Shown: in pieces, positions 54,561 to 64,000 of the stretch
How the letters are laid out: each line of letters starts with the position of its first letter
Numbering within the stretch: position 1 is the first letter of the stretch
Source of the DNA: Streptomyces puniciscabiei
Lineage (GTDB): Bacteria; Actinomycetota; Actinomycetes; Streptomycetales; Streptomycetaceae
DNA length: 64,000 nt
Assembly (NCBI RefSeq): GCF_006715785.1
Contig: NZ_VFNX01000001.1
Span: forward strand, 992,001 to 1,056,000
Reading direction: 5' to 3'
Notes under the pieces: model-generated
The model's database searches: none
Told to the model about the DNA's origin: nothing
Seen by the model: only the letters and a program-made list of their open reading frames with translations
Position numbers and translations under genes: made by a program

Positions 54561-57500
54561 GCCCTTGGTGGTGAGGTGGAGTTCCGTGCCGAGGCGCCCG
54601 TAGAGGTTGCTGGTCTCCTTGGTGCCCTCGGTGAGCTTGGACAGGTCTCCCTCGGTATTCCAGGCCAGGGTCTGCTGGGCGGCCGGGCCGGGGCGTGAGG
54701 TGGTGTTGCCGCTGCTGTCGTAGGAGTAGGTGGCCGCCCGTGCGCCGGTGGTGTTGTCCAGCGTGTGCGGCTTGCTGTCGGTGGGGGCGTCGTAGGTGTA
54801 CGGCATGGCCTTGTCGCCCGACGTGGTGTGCTGCGTCTCCGTCTTGCGCTGGCCGGCGCCGGTGTAGGTGTACGACGTCCAGTACGGCGCCGCCCCGTCG
54901 AGATTGGCCACCGTCCGGCCGGAGGCCGAGCAGTCCGCGGTCTTCGGCGTCCAGGCCTCGCTCAGGCGGCGGTCGCCGTCGTAGGCGAAGCACTGGTAGT
55001 CGGCCTTGGCCGTGCCTCCTTGCGTGGTGCCGTCGAAGATGGAGGTGACGTTGCCCGCGTCGTCCTGGGTGAACCTCAGCTCCTGCGGCATGTAGCCGTG
55101 CACGTCGTCGGTGACGTAGGAGCGGGTGAGGCGGCGGGTGCCCTCCTCGTAGTCCCAGGTGAGGTAGGCCTTCTTCGCCGAGGACGCGCCGTCCATACCC
55201 AGAGTGAGCTGGCGCAGGTCACCCTGTGGGGAGAAGGCGGCACCCTGCAGGTAGCCGGTGGTGCCCTTGGCGGTGAGCTGCCCTCCGAGGGCGTTGGAGG
55301 TGTAGGAGACTGTCTCTGCGGCCAGGCCTCCCGCTGCCGGGGCAGAGGACTGGCTGATCGAGCCGTCGAGGTTGTAGCCGGTGCTGAACGACAGCGTTTT
55401 CGGTACGTACCCGCCCGATACGAGAGGTTCCGTGTCCGGCAGGACCAGCTGGCTGCCGGTCGCGTGGTACATCGCGTCGAAGGCCGTGACCTTGTCGGTG
55501 TAGGCCTTTCCGCTCACTACGCCGTCGTAGCGGGTGGCGGTGTCCTGCTGGCCCTTGGCGAGCTGGTCGTAGCCCCAGGTGGCGAGCTTGTTGGCGTCGG
55601 TCTTGTCAACCTGCCACATGTCGGTCTTGCGGCCGAGGTCGTCGTAGGCGTAGATGAGCTTCTTGGACGTGTCGTCGTTCGGGGTGGTGCTGACGACCTG
55701 GTCGAGACTGTTGTACTCGGTGGTGGACTTGCCCTTGTCGGGGTCGATTGCCGTGACCTGGCGGCCGAAGAGGTCGTAGGTGTACGACCACTTGGTCTGG
55801 TCAGGACCGGTGATCGTCTTCTGCTGGCCGGCAGGGGTGTAGGTGAAGTCGGTCGTCGTGAAGTCCGTGCCGGTCGGCTTCGGGCCGGCGTACTCGCGGC
55901 GCTGGGTCGTCTGGCCGAGGGCGTTGGTGACCACGGCGGTCGCCTGGCCGCCGGTCGGGGCACTGGTGGCGACGGTGTCACCCGTGTAGGTGGTGTCGGT
56001 GGTCCAGCGGGTGACGCCGTGGACCTTCGTCACGGCCTGCGTCGCCCTGGCCGCCCCGTCGTACGTCGTGTCCGCCTGCGTGGGCGCCTGGCGAGATCTC
56101 CACCGCCTGGGAGCTGGGCGATGAGGTGCTGTCCCAGATGTCGGACTGCTGACTGACCGCGAGGCCTCGCGCGTCGTAGAGCGTCAGGGAGATCAGTCGG
56201 CCGCCCTGCGGGGTTGGCGACTGTGACGTGGTAGTCGTAGACGTAGTTCTGGGTCTTGCCCAGCACTTTGGAGCGGTTGGGCAGCCAGAGCTTGGTGATG
56301 CGGCCCAGGCTGTCGTACTCGCTCTCGGTGACCTTGTTGTTCGGCTCGGTGGCCTTCAGGGTCGCGCTGGTCGCGAAGTCCAGTGCCGCGGTGACCTTGA
56401 AGTGCTTGGCGTCTTCGGTCACCGTCGAGGTGAGCGGTCCGGCGTCCGGCGGCGCGTAGGTGGTTGAGGAGGTCACAAGGTCGTTGGTGTCGGTGACGGT
56501 CTTGGGTCGCCCGAGGGCGTCGTACGTCGTCCCGGACACCTTCTGCCAGGTGGGGGCGTCGTCGCTGCCGTATCCCTTGGCCCGTCCCTTCCAGGTGGCT
56601 TCGCCCTTGGTGGGCTTCTGCGACGCCGACCAGGCGGTGGCTGAGCTGTCGTCGTAGACCGTGGCGGTGTCGGAAATGACGTCGCCGGCACGCTTGGAGT
56701 CGGCCGGGAGGTCGAGCGCCGAATCCGCGGTGCCGCACGGCTTGGCGACGGTGCGGGTGCGGGAGACGAGGGAGTTGATGCCCTTGTCGTCGTTGCGGGC
56801 GTACCAGGTTCGGGTGCACTTCTCGTCGCCCGTGACCGCGTCGTCGCCCTGGTCCTCGACTGTCTCGGCCATGCCGTAGTCGTCGTAGGCCGTCTTCACC
56901 GTGTGCACCCGGTCGAACGGAGTGAGCTTGCTGGTGATGTTGGTGCGTGTGTGGGTGGCAGCGGTGCGGACGTAGTACGCCTCTGTGTCCGCGTACGACT
57001 TGTGCTGGGTTGCCGTCCGCTTCGACCAGGGGTCGTTGACGGTGCCGCTGACTTCCGTGTCCCCGTTGTAGGTGACCGACTCGCGGGTGAATCCCGCGTA
57101 CCGCTCCGAGTCGGTGATCTCGTCGGCCTTGATACCGGAGACCGTGACGGTCTTGCGCTTGTCGGGGTCGGGGGTCTTGCCGTCCGAGCCGAGCACCCGG
57201 TCGCCGTTCATGCCGCGCAGGTAGACCGTGGTCTCCTTGCTCTGCGTGTGGCCCGAGACGCCGGTGAGGTGGGTGACCTGCTGGTAGCCGCGCCAGATGG
57301 ACCAGGTGCGCTCCTTGGCGGGAGTCAGCGGATCCTCGTCGTAGTGCCAGGCACCGCCGCCCGTGTACTGCTAGCTGTGCTGTACGGCTTCCGAGCCGCC
57401 CTGGGGGTCGGCGGTGGACACCGAGCTGACGGGGTACTTCTGGAACCAGTCGAGCTTCGGGTCCTTCTCGCCGTTGGGCGACCAGTACACCGGGTAGCAG

Positions 57501-59091
57501 CGCCCGGTGTTCTCGTCCAGCTTGGGCTTGGTGCCACCTGCGGCCGTCACGTCCGAGACGGGCGCGCAAGGTCCGTGCCGCGCTTGCCGGTGTGCCTGAT
57601 CTCGTCCAGCCAGAGGGACTCGTCGGTGGAGTCACCGGTGTCGCCGGGGTCGAGATAGAGCTGCTTGAGGGACCACACGTCCACCGGCTCGAAGGCCGGG
57701 GTGGAAGCCGCTGCGTTCCACGCGTAGGTGGTGATCGCTGTCATCCGCTTGCGGGTGAAGAAGAAAATGAGGCGGCGTCTTCGAGGCGCCGGGTGCCGAG
57801 CGGGCCGCTCAGAGAGCGGGCCGCTCGTCGGCAGGTGACCGCGTATCAGGCGTCAGTCGGTGTCCAGCACCTGGGAGCGGATCTGGTCGGCGCTCATCGC
57901 ACCGGTCCACGCCCACAGTGATTCCAGCGAGCCAGGCAGGTAGTACCCCGTGGATCCGCCGGCCGCTCCCCTGCTGGACCGCGGAGAACCCGGACTTGTC
58001 CTCGCCGGGCTGCTCGGTGCCGCCCACGTACAGGTCCAGAACTTGTCGCCGTCCGAGGAGATCTTCGTACGCTCCGAGACGCCCAGCCCGACCGAGGGAT
58101 CGATGTAGACGGGGTAGACGGTGTTCTTGCCGCGCAGCAGGTCCAGGTCCGGGTGCACGGCGACCGCGCCGTCATCGACCTTCACCGGCAGCACCGCCGT
58201 GGTATCACCCTCACCCGGCTGCGACGGATCGCCTTGCGCCTGGCCCTCCACCGGCCCCCCGGCGTCAGTGCGCAGCAACTGCGTCTGCGGGCCCGATCCG
58301 CTGTCACTGGCCGAGTCCCACATCTGGCCGGCCGGGCCGCGGAAAACGGCGTTGCCGTCTTCGTCGATGGCCCGCAGACCGCCCCCGGCTCCCGGCACCA
58401 CGGACAGGCCGTCCCCGGACGCGGTGAGTTCGACCTGCTCCAGCGCCGGGTTCCGCGCCGCCTCGGGCGTCCTGACGACGAGAACCTCCCGGTAGCTCTC
58501 AGCCGTGGCCGTCAGTTGCAGGTCCACCCCGTCGAACACGTTGGCATAGGTCGCCGTCGCTCCGTCCAGCGTCGGCGTCGGCAGGGATCCGGGCCAGCCC
58601 AGGGTGACCGATCGTCCGTCCCTGCCCAGCTCGATCATGTCCGATCCCGGCCCGCCGCCGGAGAAGGACAGGTCCACGACCGCACCCTTGGGAGCCACCC
58701 GGCCGTCCGCACGGCGCTCCAGCACCGGATCGACCGCGCCCCACCCGCCGTCCTTCTCCTTGACCCGCTGAGGTGTGGTCGACTGCGTCAGCGTGAACGA
58801 GCCGTCCGGGTTCGCCTTGGTAGTGGAGTACTCGGTGCGGTCCGCCGTCACCTCCACCGGCTCACCCGACGCCTGGGCGCGGGCAGAGGCGGTCGTCTCA
58901 TCCACCGTTCCGGTTTTCGCCGCAGCGGGCGCCGACTTCGGAAGAGCTGCCGCGGCGGGCACCGCAGGCAGTGCTGACAGCACAAGCGAGGCCACGGCAC
59001 CGCCCAGAAGGCAGGAGCATGCTCTTCGTCCCCTCCGCGCCGGCGACACGCCGGCCCACGCAGGCTTCACCAAATCCCCCCGTGTATGCAT
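54504..59091 (-). pseudogene. YD-repeat (RHS/teneurin-type) secreted protein, multiply broken
   Basis: An originally very large secreted toxin-scaffold type protein. The 5' part (57853-59091) has a signal peptide (SCLLGGAVASLVLSALPAV) and a domain rich in VDPVLERRADG-like text. It then drops into LamG-like sequence (GSLESLWAWTGAMSADQ) after WTCT and stops. The middle (57545-57744, MTAITTYAWNAAAS) has a frameshift and a deletion of about 50 codons near 57570. A TAG at 57371-57373 follows in the frame leading to QYTGGGAWHYDEDPLT. Frames break again near 56210 and 56093. The 3' frame (to 54504) has many YD units (YTYDLFGRQVTAIDPDKGK) but stops before the conserved RHS core and toxin tip. Confidence 0.85.
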
Positions 59092-59557
59092 CTTGTAAAG
59101 GTCTCGCAAAGTAAACGACTGCCGACGGTACACGGTCAATCGACTGTGAGGCGGCTCAGATAACCGGTCGAAACAGGAACGGGCCGGTGCCTCCGGCGTG
59201 GCTCCGAGGGCCTGTGACCAGGCCTCGGCATGACCCGTCATCGCCTGGGCGTCGTCGGCGGCGGTGGCGTGGGCGGCTGTACAGATCCGGCAGGCAGGAC
59301 CAGGCTCTGGACGGCGGGTCGAAGCAAGCCCCGGTCGCCAGGGCGGCGGGCCGAGCGCGCCCTCTCAACACGCGCCTCTTCCAGGAGCTGGGCTGCCGCA
59401 CCACACTGATCCCGCACCACGCTGACAGCAGCCGGCACCCACGCCCGCCGCCCGCCGTTCACGCTGAAGCCGGTACGACTCGGCCCAGCCGTGTGAAGGC
59501 CTTCGCCAGGCGACCCAGACCCCATCGCCAGTCATCAGGACCGGCGTGGCCGCACGG
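59092..59557. other. Spacer between RHS remnant and tdk
   Basis: About 470 bases. Frames on both strands are low-complexity and none has a ribosome site or recognised motif. An AT-richer patch at 59090-59170 could be the old promoter of the RHS gene. Confidence 0.4.
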
Positions 59558-60208
59558 TCAGCCTGACGTGACCGGCAACACGTCAGGCGACAGTGCCGCC
59601 GCTCGCGCCGCCGCGCTCGTCATCCCCTTGCGATGATGACGGCGGCACAGGACCTCGTACCCGACGGCCTCCTCAGCCGCGCCCACGTCACCCACCACGA
59701 CCTGCTCGCCCTCGACGACCATCTCGCCCCCCACCGTGCGAGCGTTGTGGGTGGCCCGTGCCCCGCACCAGCACATCGCCTCGACCTGGAGCGTCTCGAT
59801 CCGGTCCGCCAGCTCGATCAGCCGCTGCGAACCGGGGAACAACCTGGTACGGAAGTCCGTCGTAATGCCGAACGCGAACACATCGAGGTCCAGATCGTCG
59901 ACGATCCGGGCCAGCTGGTCGATCTGCTCCGTCAACAGGAACTGGGCCTCGTCCACGATGACGTAGTCGACCCTGCCGCCACGCGACATGCGCTCGACCA
60001 CGAACGCATAGAGATCCAGCCCGGGCGTGGCCTCCACCGCATCGGTCACCAGCCCCAGGCGCGACGAGAGCTTGCCGGTGCCCGCACGGTCCTCCCGCGT
60101 GAAGATCAGACTCTGCAGACCGCGGGCCGAGCGGTTGTGCGCGATTTGAAGCGCCAGAGTCGACTTCCCGCAGTCCATCGTTCCGGAGAAGAAGACCAGC
60201 TCGGGCAT
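59558..60208 (-). CDS. tdk: Thymidine kinase
   Basis: A 216-aa type II thymidine kinase making dTMP in the salvage pathway. P-loop GTMDCGKSTLALQ (~9-20), catalytic Glu in VIVDEAQFL, lasso region LIELADRIETLQVEAMCWCG with a zinc ribbon (CWC ... C), ending in a positively charged tail. Last of five same-strand genes with short gaps. Confidence 0.94.
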   Translation of the reverse strand: MPELVFFSGTMDCGKSTLALQIAHNRSARGLQSLIFTREDRAGTGKLSSRLGLVTDAVEATPGLDLYAFVVERMSRGGRVDYVIVDEAQFLLTEQIDQLARIVDDLDLDVFAFGITTDFRTRLFPGSQRLIELADRIETLQVEAMCWCGARATHNARTVGGEMVVEGEQVVVGDVGAAEEAVGYEVLCRRHHRKGMTSAAARAAALSPDVLPVTSG

Positions 60209-60251
60209 GAGGAGTTGAGCACCTTTCGGCGGACAGTCGGGACAGCGGGCG

Positions 60252-61442
60252 TCAGGAGCGTACTTCGAGCAACGGGATCAGCTGCTCGGCGGGCGTCATC
60301 GAACCGTGGTTGCCGACCAGGGCCGACTCCTTCGGCTCCCGCTCGGATGCGATGATCAGGACGTCGTCGTGGGCGGCCGCGACCACGTCCCCGAGCCGTG
60401 GGTACACCCGCTCGTCGACGTGCGGCCCGAACCAGCCCGCCGCGATCGCCTCGTCCCGCGAGGCCACCCAGAACTGCTCGCCGAGCACCTCGCGCCAGAC
60501 GGTCAGCACGTCGTCCTCGGCGCCCGGCACCGCGTACACGTGCCGCGCCCGGCCCTCGCCGCCCAGCAGGGCGACCCCGGCGCGCAGCTCCCAGTCCGTG
60601 TCGAAGTCGATCCGGTGCTCCTCGTCGAACGGGACGTCGACCATGCCGTGGTCGGCGGTGACGTAGAGCGCGCTGCGCGGCGGGAGTTGCTCGGCGAGGC
60701 GCTGGGCGAGCCGGTCGACGTACATCAGCTGGCCGCGCCAGGTGTCGGAGGCGACGCCGTAGCGGTGTCCGGCGCCGTCCAGTTCGGAGTAGTACGTGTA
60801 GACCAAGGAGCGGTCCCCGGCGGCCAGTTGCTCGGCCGCGAGGTCCATGCGCTCCTCGCCGCTCAGCCGGCCGTGGAAGCTGCCGCCGCTGAGCGCGATC
60901 CTGGTCAGCGGCGTGTGCTCGAAGATCGGCGAGGTCACCTGGGCGGCGTGCACCCCGGCCGCCTGGGCCAGCTGGAAGACGGTCGGGTACGGCTGCCAGG
61001 CGTGCGGATCGGTGTACGGCTGCCACCGGAGCTGGTTCATCAGCTCGCCGGTGGCCGGGTTGCGCACGGCGTAGCCGGGCAGGCCGTGGACGCCGGGCGG
61101 CAGCCCGGTGCCGACGGAGGCGAGGGAGACCGCGGTGGTCGCCGGGTAGCCGGCGGTGAGCGGGCGGCCGGTGCCGCCGCGCGAGGTGCCGAGCAGTGAG
61201 GTCAGGAAGGGGGCCTCGTCCCGGTGGGCCAGCAGCTGCTCCCAGCCGAGCCCGTCGATGAGCAGGACGCAGACCCGGTCGGCGGCGGCCAGTTCCGGGA
61301 TCGTCGCGGACATGCCGGGTACGCCCATGCCTGCGGCGAGAGTGGGCAGCAGATCGGCGAGGGAGCCCGTGCCGTACTCGGGCAGCGGCGCGGTGTCCAG
61401 GGCGAGGGGTTCCGGGTGGTCCCAGGCGGAGAGCTGGGACAT
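60252..61442 (-). CDS. Alkaline-phosphatase-superfamily phosphodiesterase
   Basis: A 396-aa enzyme of the nucleotide pyrophosphatase/phosphodiesterase group. Metal-site features: VLLIDGLGWEQL (Asp), AGYPATTAVSLASVGTG (nucleophile Thr), YSELDGAGHRYG (Asp, His), VTADHGMVDVP (DH), GNHGSMTP (final His). No signal peptide, so cytoplasmic. ATG 61442 overlaps the DUF5998 stop (TGATG). Confidence 0.9.
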   Translation of the reverse strand: MSQLSAWDHPEPLALDTAPLPEYGTGSLADLLPTLAAGMGVPGMSATIPELAAADRVCVLLIDGLGWEQLLAHRDEAPFLTSLLGTSRGGTGRPLTAGYPATTAVSLASVGTGLPPGVHGLPGYAVRNPATGELMNQLRWQPYTDPHAWQPYPTVFQLAQAAGVHAAQVTSPIFEHTPLTRIALSGGSFHGRLSGEERMDLAAEQLAAGDRSLVYTYYSELDGAGHRYGVASDTWRGQLMYVDRLAQRLAEQLPPRSALYVTADHGMVDVPFDEEHRIDFDTDWELRAGVALLGGEGRARHVYAVPGAEDDVLTVWREVLGEQFWVASRDEAIAAGWFGPHVDERVYPRLGDVVAAAHDDVLIIASEREPKESALVGNHGSMTPAEQLIPLLEVRS

Positions 61443-62029
61443 CAGCGGGTGACGTCCGCGGTCGCCTCCGAGATGGCCTGTGCGAAGGCGAGCGCCTGGC
61501 GCACGGTCTCCGGGCCGTCCCCGGCCTCGCTGACGCGCAGGCTGAGGTCGTCCGCCGTGGAGTTGCCGGTGTAGCCGTGGTCGGCGTCGCAGTTGGGGTC
61601 GCCGCAGGCGGCGGGCTCCAGGTCGATGCGGTTGACCGCGCCCCAGCCGATGGTCAGCACGACCTCGCGGGGCAGCGTGCCCGGCGCGTACTGCTCGGGA
61701 TTCGCGACCACCCGGCTGACCACGACCGACGAGATCCGGCCGAGCTTCACGGACTCGGTGGAGGTGGTGGCGTACGGCGTCGGGGACGTACTGTCGGCGG
61801 CCTGCTCGTCGGTGTGGCTGACGATGAACCGGTTGCCGGTGAGAACGAGCACGGTCACATGCCGCCGCACCTCGTTCTGGTCGAAGGTGGTCTCCTGGTG
61901 GACCAGGTACGACCGGATGGGCTCGCCGCCCACAGCGGCCTCCACCGCCTCGGCCACGAGGGCCGGGTAGTAGCCGCTGCGCTCGATCGCCGCGCGCAGC
62001 CCCTGGGTCGTCGTACTGGTCTTGGCCAT
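61442..62029 (-). CDS. DUF5998 protein
   Basis: A 195-aa protein conserved in actinobacteria: LRAAIERSGYYPALVAEAVE, HQETTFDQNEVRRHVTVLVL, and a CGDPNCDADHGYTG segment with two Cys and a His that could bind metal. Function unknown. ATG 62029 (MAKTS) is preferred because AGGA lies eight bases before it; ATG 62038 is possible. Coupled to the phosphodiesterase. Confidence 0.88.
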   Translation of the reverse strand: MAKTSTTTQGLRAAIERSGYYPALVAEAVEAAVGGEPIRSYLVHQETTFDQNEVRRHVTVLVLTGNRFIVSHTDEQAADSTSPTPYATTSTESVKLGRISSVVVSRVVANPEQYAPGTLPREVVLTIGWGAVNRIDLEPAACGDPNCDADHGYTGNSTADDLSLRVSEAGDGPETVRQALAFAQAISEATADVTR

Positions 62030-62039
62030 GGCGTCCATC

Positions 62040-62453
62040 CTAATCCGTGGGCAAGGGGGGTCCGGGCCAGTCACGAGGAGCGGGGGAAGCCTGCGCACGC
62101 GCGTGTGAACGGCGCGGGACGAGCCCCGGAAGGATGTCCAGCCCCTCCGCGGCGATCGGACACGACACGGGTTCCGGGCCGCCCCCGTCCGCCTCGAACG
62201 CGACCACGACGGGCGGCGTCCCGCCCGGCGTTCGCCGCAGACGTGCCCTCTCCTCGGCGGTGGGCTCGCGGAAGACGGGGTCCTGGAAGGCGGGGGGACA
62301 CGAGACGAGGGCCGGGGCGGTGAAGACCACCTCCAGGCCGTGGTGACGGGTGAGGTCGTACCCGGCGGCCGGCCTCAGCTGCCCGCCGTCCCAGACGATC
62401 ACCTCCCAGTCCCACCAGCTGCCCTCGGGCAGCCCGCGGCCGGCGATCTCCAT
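62040..62453 (-). CDS. Hypothetical protein
   Basis: A 137-aa protein with aromatic N-terminal half (GSWWDWEVIVWDGGQL) and a disordered Pro/Arg C-terminus. ATG 62453 has GGGGGGA upstream. It sits between the acyl-CoA synthetase (19-base gap) and DUF5998 (10-base gap). No family recognised. Confidence 0.75.
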   Translation of the reverse strand: MEIAGRGLPEGSWWDWEVIVWDGGQLRPAAGYDLTRHHGLEVVFTAPALVSCPPAFQDPVFREPTAEERARLRRTPGGTPPVVVAFEADGGGPEPVSCPIAAEGLDILPGLVPRRSHARAQASPAPRDWPGPPLPTD

Positions 62454-62472
62454 GCGGTCCCCCCATTCCCGG

Positions 62473-64000
62473 TCAGTAGGCCGGCATCGTGCGCGGACCG
62501 AGGTCGTCGCGGGCGGGCGGCGGCGCGAGCCGCACTGTGGCGCCGAGGACGCTCACGCCGTGCGGGGCGACGACGACCGGCTCCAGGGTGACGGCGACCA
62601 CCTCCGGGTGATCGTCGACCAGCCGGGACACCCGCAGCAGCAGCTCCTCCAGCGCCGGGGTGTCGACGGGCGTGGAGCCGCGCCAGCCGAACAGCAGGGG
62701 TGCCGTACGGATCGACCGCACCAGCGAGGTCGCCTCCCGGTCGGTGACCGGGACGAGCCGGTGCGCCATGTCCTCGAGCAGCTGGGAGGCGGCACCGGCG
62801 AGCCCGAAGGACAGCACGGCCCCGGCCGCCGGGTCGATCACGGCCCGTACGACGGTGTCGACGCCGCGCGGCGCCATGCCCTGCACCACCGGGCGCAGCT
62901 CCTCCGGCTTGCCGAACAGCTCGGTCAACTCGGCGTAGGCCCGGCGTAGTTGCTCCTCGTCCGCGAGGTCGAGGCGTACGCCGCCCAGGTCTGCGCGGTG
63001 CCTCAGGTGCGGGGCGGTGGCCTTGAGGGCGACCGGGTAGCCGAGGGAGCGGGCGGCTTGCGCGGCGGCGTCGGGGCTGGGCGCGGGCAGCGCGCGCCGC
63101 ACGGGGATGCCGTACTTGCCGAGCAGCTCGCAGGTCTCCGCGTCGGAGATCGTCAGCCCTTCCCCTCGTGCGAGCAGCTCGCCGATGAGCCGTGCGGCCC
63201 CCTTCTCGTCGATGTCCTCGTACTCCGGCACCTTCCCCGGGTCCATGGCCTCCCGCCGCCACTGCCCGTACTTGACGGCCTCGGCGAGCGCACGAACGGC
63301 ACGCTCGGCGGCGGGGTAGGCGGGGATGAGACGGGTGCCGTCGGGGAGGGACTCCGGGCTGAGCCTGTCGGGTGCCGCGACCGCGGTGGGCGGGGGTTCC
63401 GCCGGGCGGAACGGGGAGACGGGCTGTGGTGCGGTACTGGCCGCGGCCGAGAGCGCCTCGGCAAGCCCCCCGAGCTCCACATGCACCACGAGCACCGGCT
63501 TCCCGGGCACCGCGGCCGCAGCGGACCGCAGCGCCTCCGCCAGCTCCGCGTCCCCCGGCGACGCCTCCCCGATCGCGGGGATCGCCGTGACGACGACGGC
63601 GTCGTTCGTATCGTCGGCCAAGGCCCGCGCCAGCGCCCCGTGGAAGTCCTCCGCCGTCGCCCCGGTCGTCAGGTCCAGCGGACGCGAGGGCCGCAGCCCC
63701 TCCGCCAGACACCGGTCGTACGCCAGTACCCCCAGCGACTCGGAGTTGCCCACGATCGCCACTCTCGGCCCCGCCGGCAGCGGCTGCCGGGCGAGCAGCA
63801 ACCCCGTGTCGACCAGCTCGGTGATCGTGTCGACCCGGATCACCCCGGCCTGTCGCAGCAGGGCGGAGACGGTGGCGGGCGGCAGCCGGGTGGCCCGGAC
63901 CGCGTGTCCCTGGGGCGCGGAACCGACGCCCTGCACCACGACCAGCGGCTTGGCCGCCGCCGTCCGCCGCGCGAGGCGGGTGAACTTGCGCGGGTTGCCG
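62473..64000 (-). CDS. NDP-forming acyl-CoA synthetase domain protein, PatA-like (5' end beyond window)
   Basis: 509 codons are visible, open to the edge (GNPRKFTRLARRTAAAKPLV). Present are the succinyl-CoA ligase-like flavodoxin segment (PRVAIVGNSESLGVLAYDRC, LTTGATAEDFHGALA) and an ATP-grasp domain (ISDAETCELLGKYGIPVRR, GYPVALKATAPHLRHRADLGG, ending VTLEPVVVAPHGVSVL). The CoA-binding domain and any GNAT domain must lie outside. The C-terminal ATP-grasp order fits the bifunctional protein-acetyltransferase PatA of Streptomyces, but a stand-alone acetyl-CoA synthetase is possible. First gene of the tdk operon. Confidence 0.85.
   Translation of the reverse strand, partial: GNPRKFTRLARRTAAAKPLVVVQGVGSAPQGHAVRATRLPPATVSALLRQAGVIRVDTITELVDTGLLLARQPLPAGPRVAIVGNSESLGVLAYDRCLAEGLRPSRPLDLTTGATAEDFHGALARALADDTNDAVVVTAIPAIGEASPGDAELAEALRSAAAAVPGKPVLVVHVELGGLAEALSAAASTAPQPVSPFRPAEPPPTAVAAPDRLSPESLPDGTRLIPAYPAAERAVRALAEAVKYGQWRREAMDPGKVPEYEDIDEKGAARLIGELLARGEGLTISDAETCELLGKYGIPVRRALPAPSPDAAAQAARSLGYPVALKATAPHLRHRADLGGVRLDLADEEQLRRAYAELTELFGKPEELRPVVQGMAPRGVDTVVRAVIDPAAGAVLSFGLAGAASQLLEDMAHRLVPVTDREATSLVRSIRTAPLLFGWRGSTPVDTPALEELLLRVSRLVDDHPEVVAVTLEPVVVAPHGVSVLGATVRLAPPPARDDLGPRTMPAY

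Noticed and set aside
59238..59525. 95-codon minus-strand frame before tdk.
   Set aside because: No ribosome site, Pro/Thr low-complexity end and no recognised family.

Overview
The window is high-GC actinobacterial DNA and almost certainly Streptomyces. Supporting signs are third-position G/C bias, frequent GTG/TTG starts, a xylanase very close to the XlnA sequence known from S. lividans (from memory), the sporulation/division gene sepH, cutRS, a 67-aa CspA-type cold-shock protein, and a dispersed repeat typical of Streptomyces intergenic DNA. No rRNA, tRNA, CRISPR array or intact transposase/integrase was seen.

Layout. 1-5260: the 5' part of an RNase J gene, a decayed hypothetical gene, and a cold-shock block (small protein, CBS protein, DEAD-box helicase, cspA); the helicase and the CBS gene each carry one apparent 1-base deletion. 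5860-9740: a divergent hemicellulase pair, abfB (GH62) and xlnA (GH10), each secreted and each with a CBM13 module, around a 0.9-kb regulatory region with several palindromes. 10050-16480: a sugar uptake locus made of aldose 1-epimerase, a CUT2-type ABC transporter (ATPase, permease, binding lipoprotein), a LacI regulator and a fructokinase-like PfkB kinase. 16620-27960: two tandem accessory islands. 27960-31500: the RumA/TrmA-type RNA methyltransferase and a KimA-like K+ importer. 31640-42460: two TrkA (CeoB/CeoC) proteins, DUF3159, OB-fold, KdpE/KdpD, DUF3710, dUTPase, thioesterase, DUF3093, a conserved hypothetical and DUF4193. 42890-47420: CutS/CutR, a 57-aa ORF, SuhB-like phosphatase, coproporphyrin ferrochelatase. 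47600-54340: MFS exporter, FAD-linked sugar-lactone oxidase, membrane protein, SepH, rhodanese, VOC protein. 54500-59090: a heavily decayed YD-repeat (RHS) gene. 59560-64000: thymidine kinase, alkaline-phosphatase-fold enzyme, DUF5998, hypothetical, and a partial PatA-like acyl-CoA synthetase, reading as one operon.

The most notable structure is at the 3' end of the RNA methyltransferase gene. Its last 20 codons plus stop occur three times in direct orientation (16623-16685, 22585-22647, 27962-28024). The two extra copies still encode the same or nearly the same peptide, and nearly all differences are synonymous. They bracket two segments of about 6.0 and 5.4 kb carrying accessory cargo: TetR, APC permease, nitrilase and decayed genes in one; TetR, SDR, AKR, quinone reductase, hydrolase and a transposase scrap in the other. 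Just inside each extra copy, at nearly identical distances, lie a second degraded copy of the same gene end and a 17-bp element made of two 6-bp direct repeats one helical turn apart. This looks like tandem accretion of integrase-less elements at a gene-3'-end attachment site. A similar but different 3'-end duplication follows ceoC at 33267-33860.

The core block RumA - KimA - CeoB - CeoC - DUF3159 - OB-fold - DUF3710 - dut - DUF3093 - DUF4193 - suhB matches, from memory, a conserved actinobacterial order (Rv2689c-Rv2701c in M. tuberculosis), with kdpED and cutSR added here. It groups K+ uptake, K+ gating and K+/turgor signalling.
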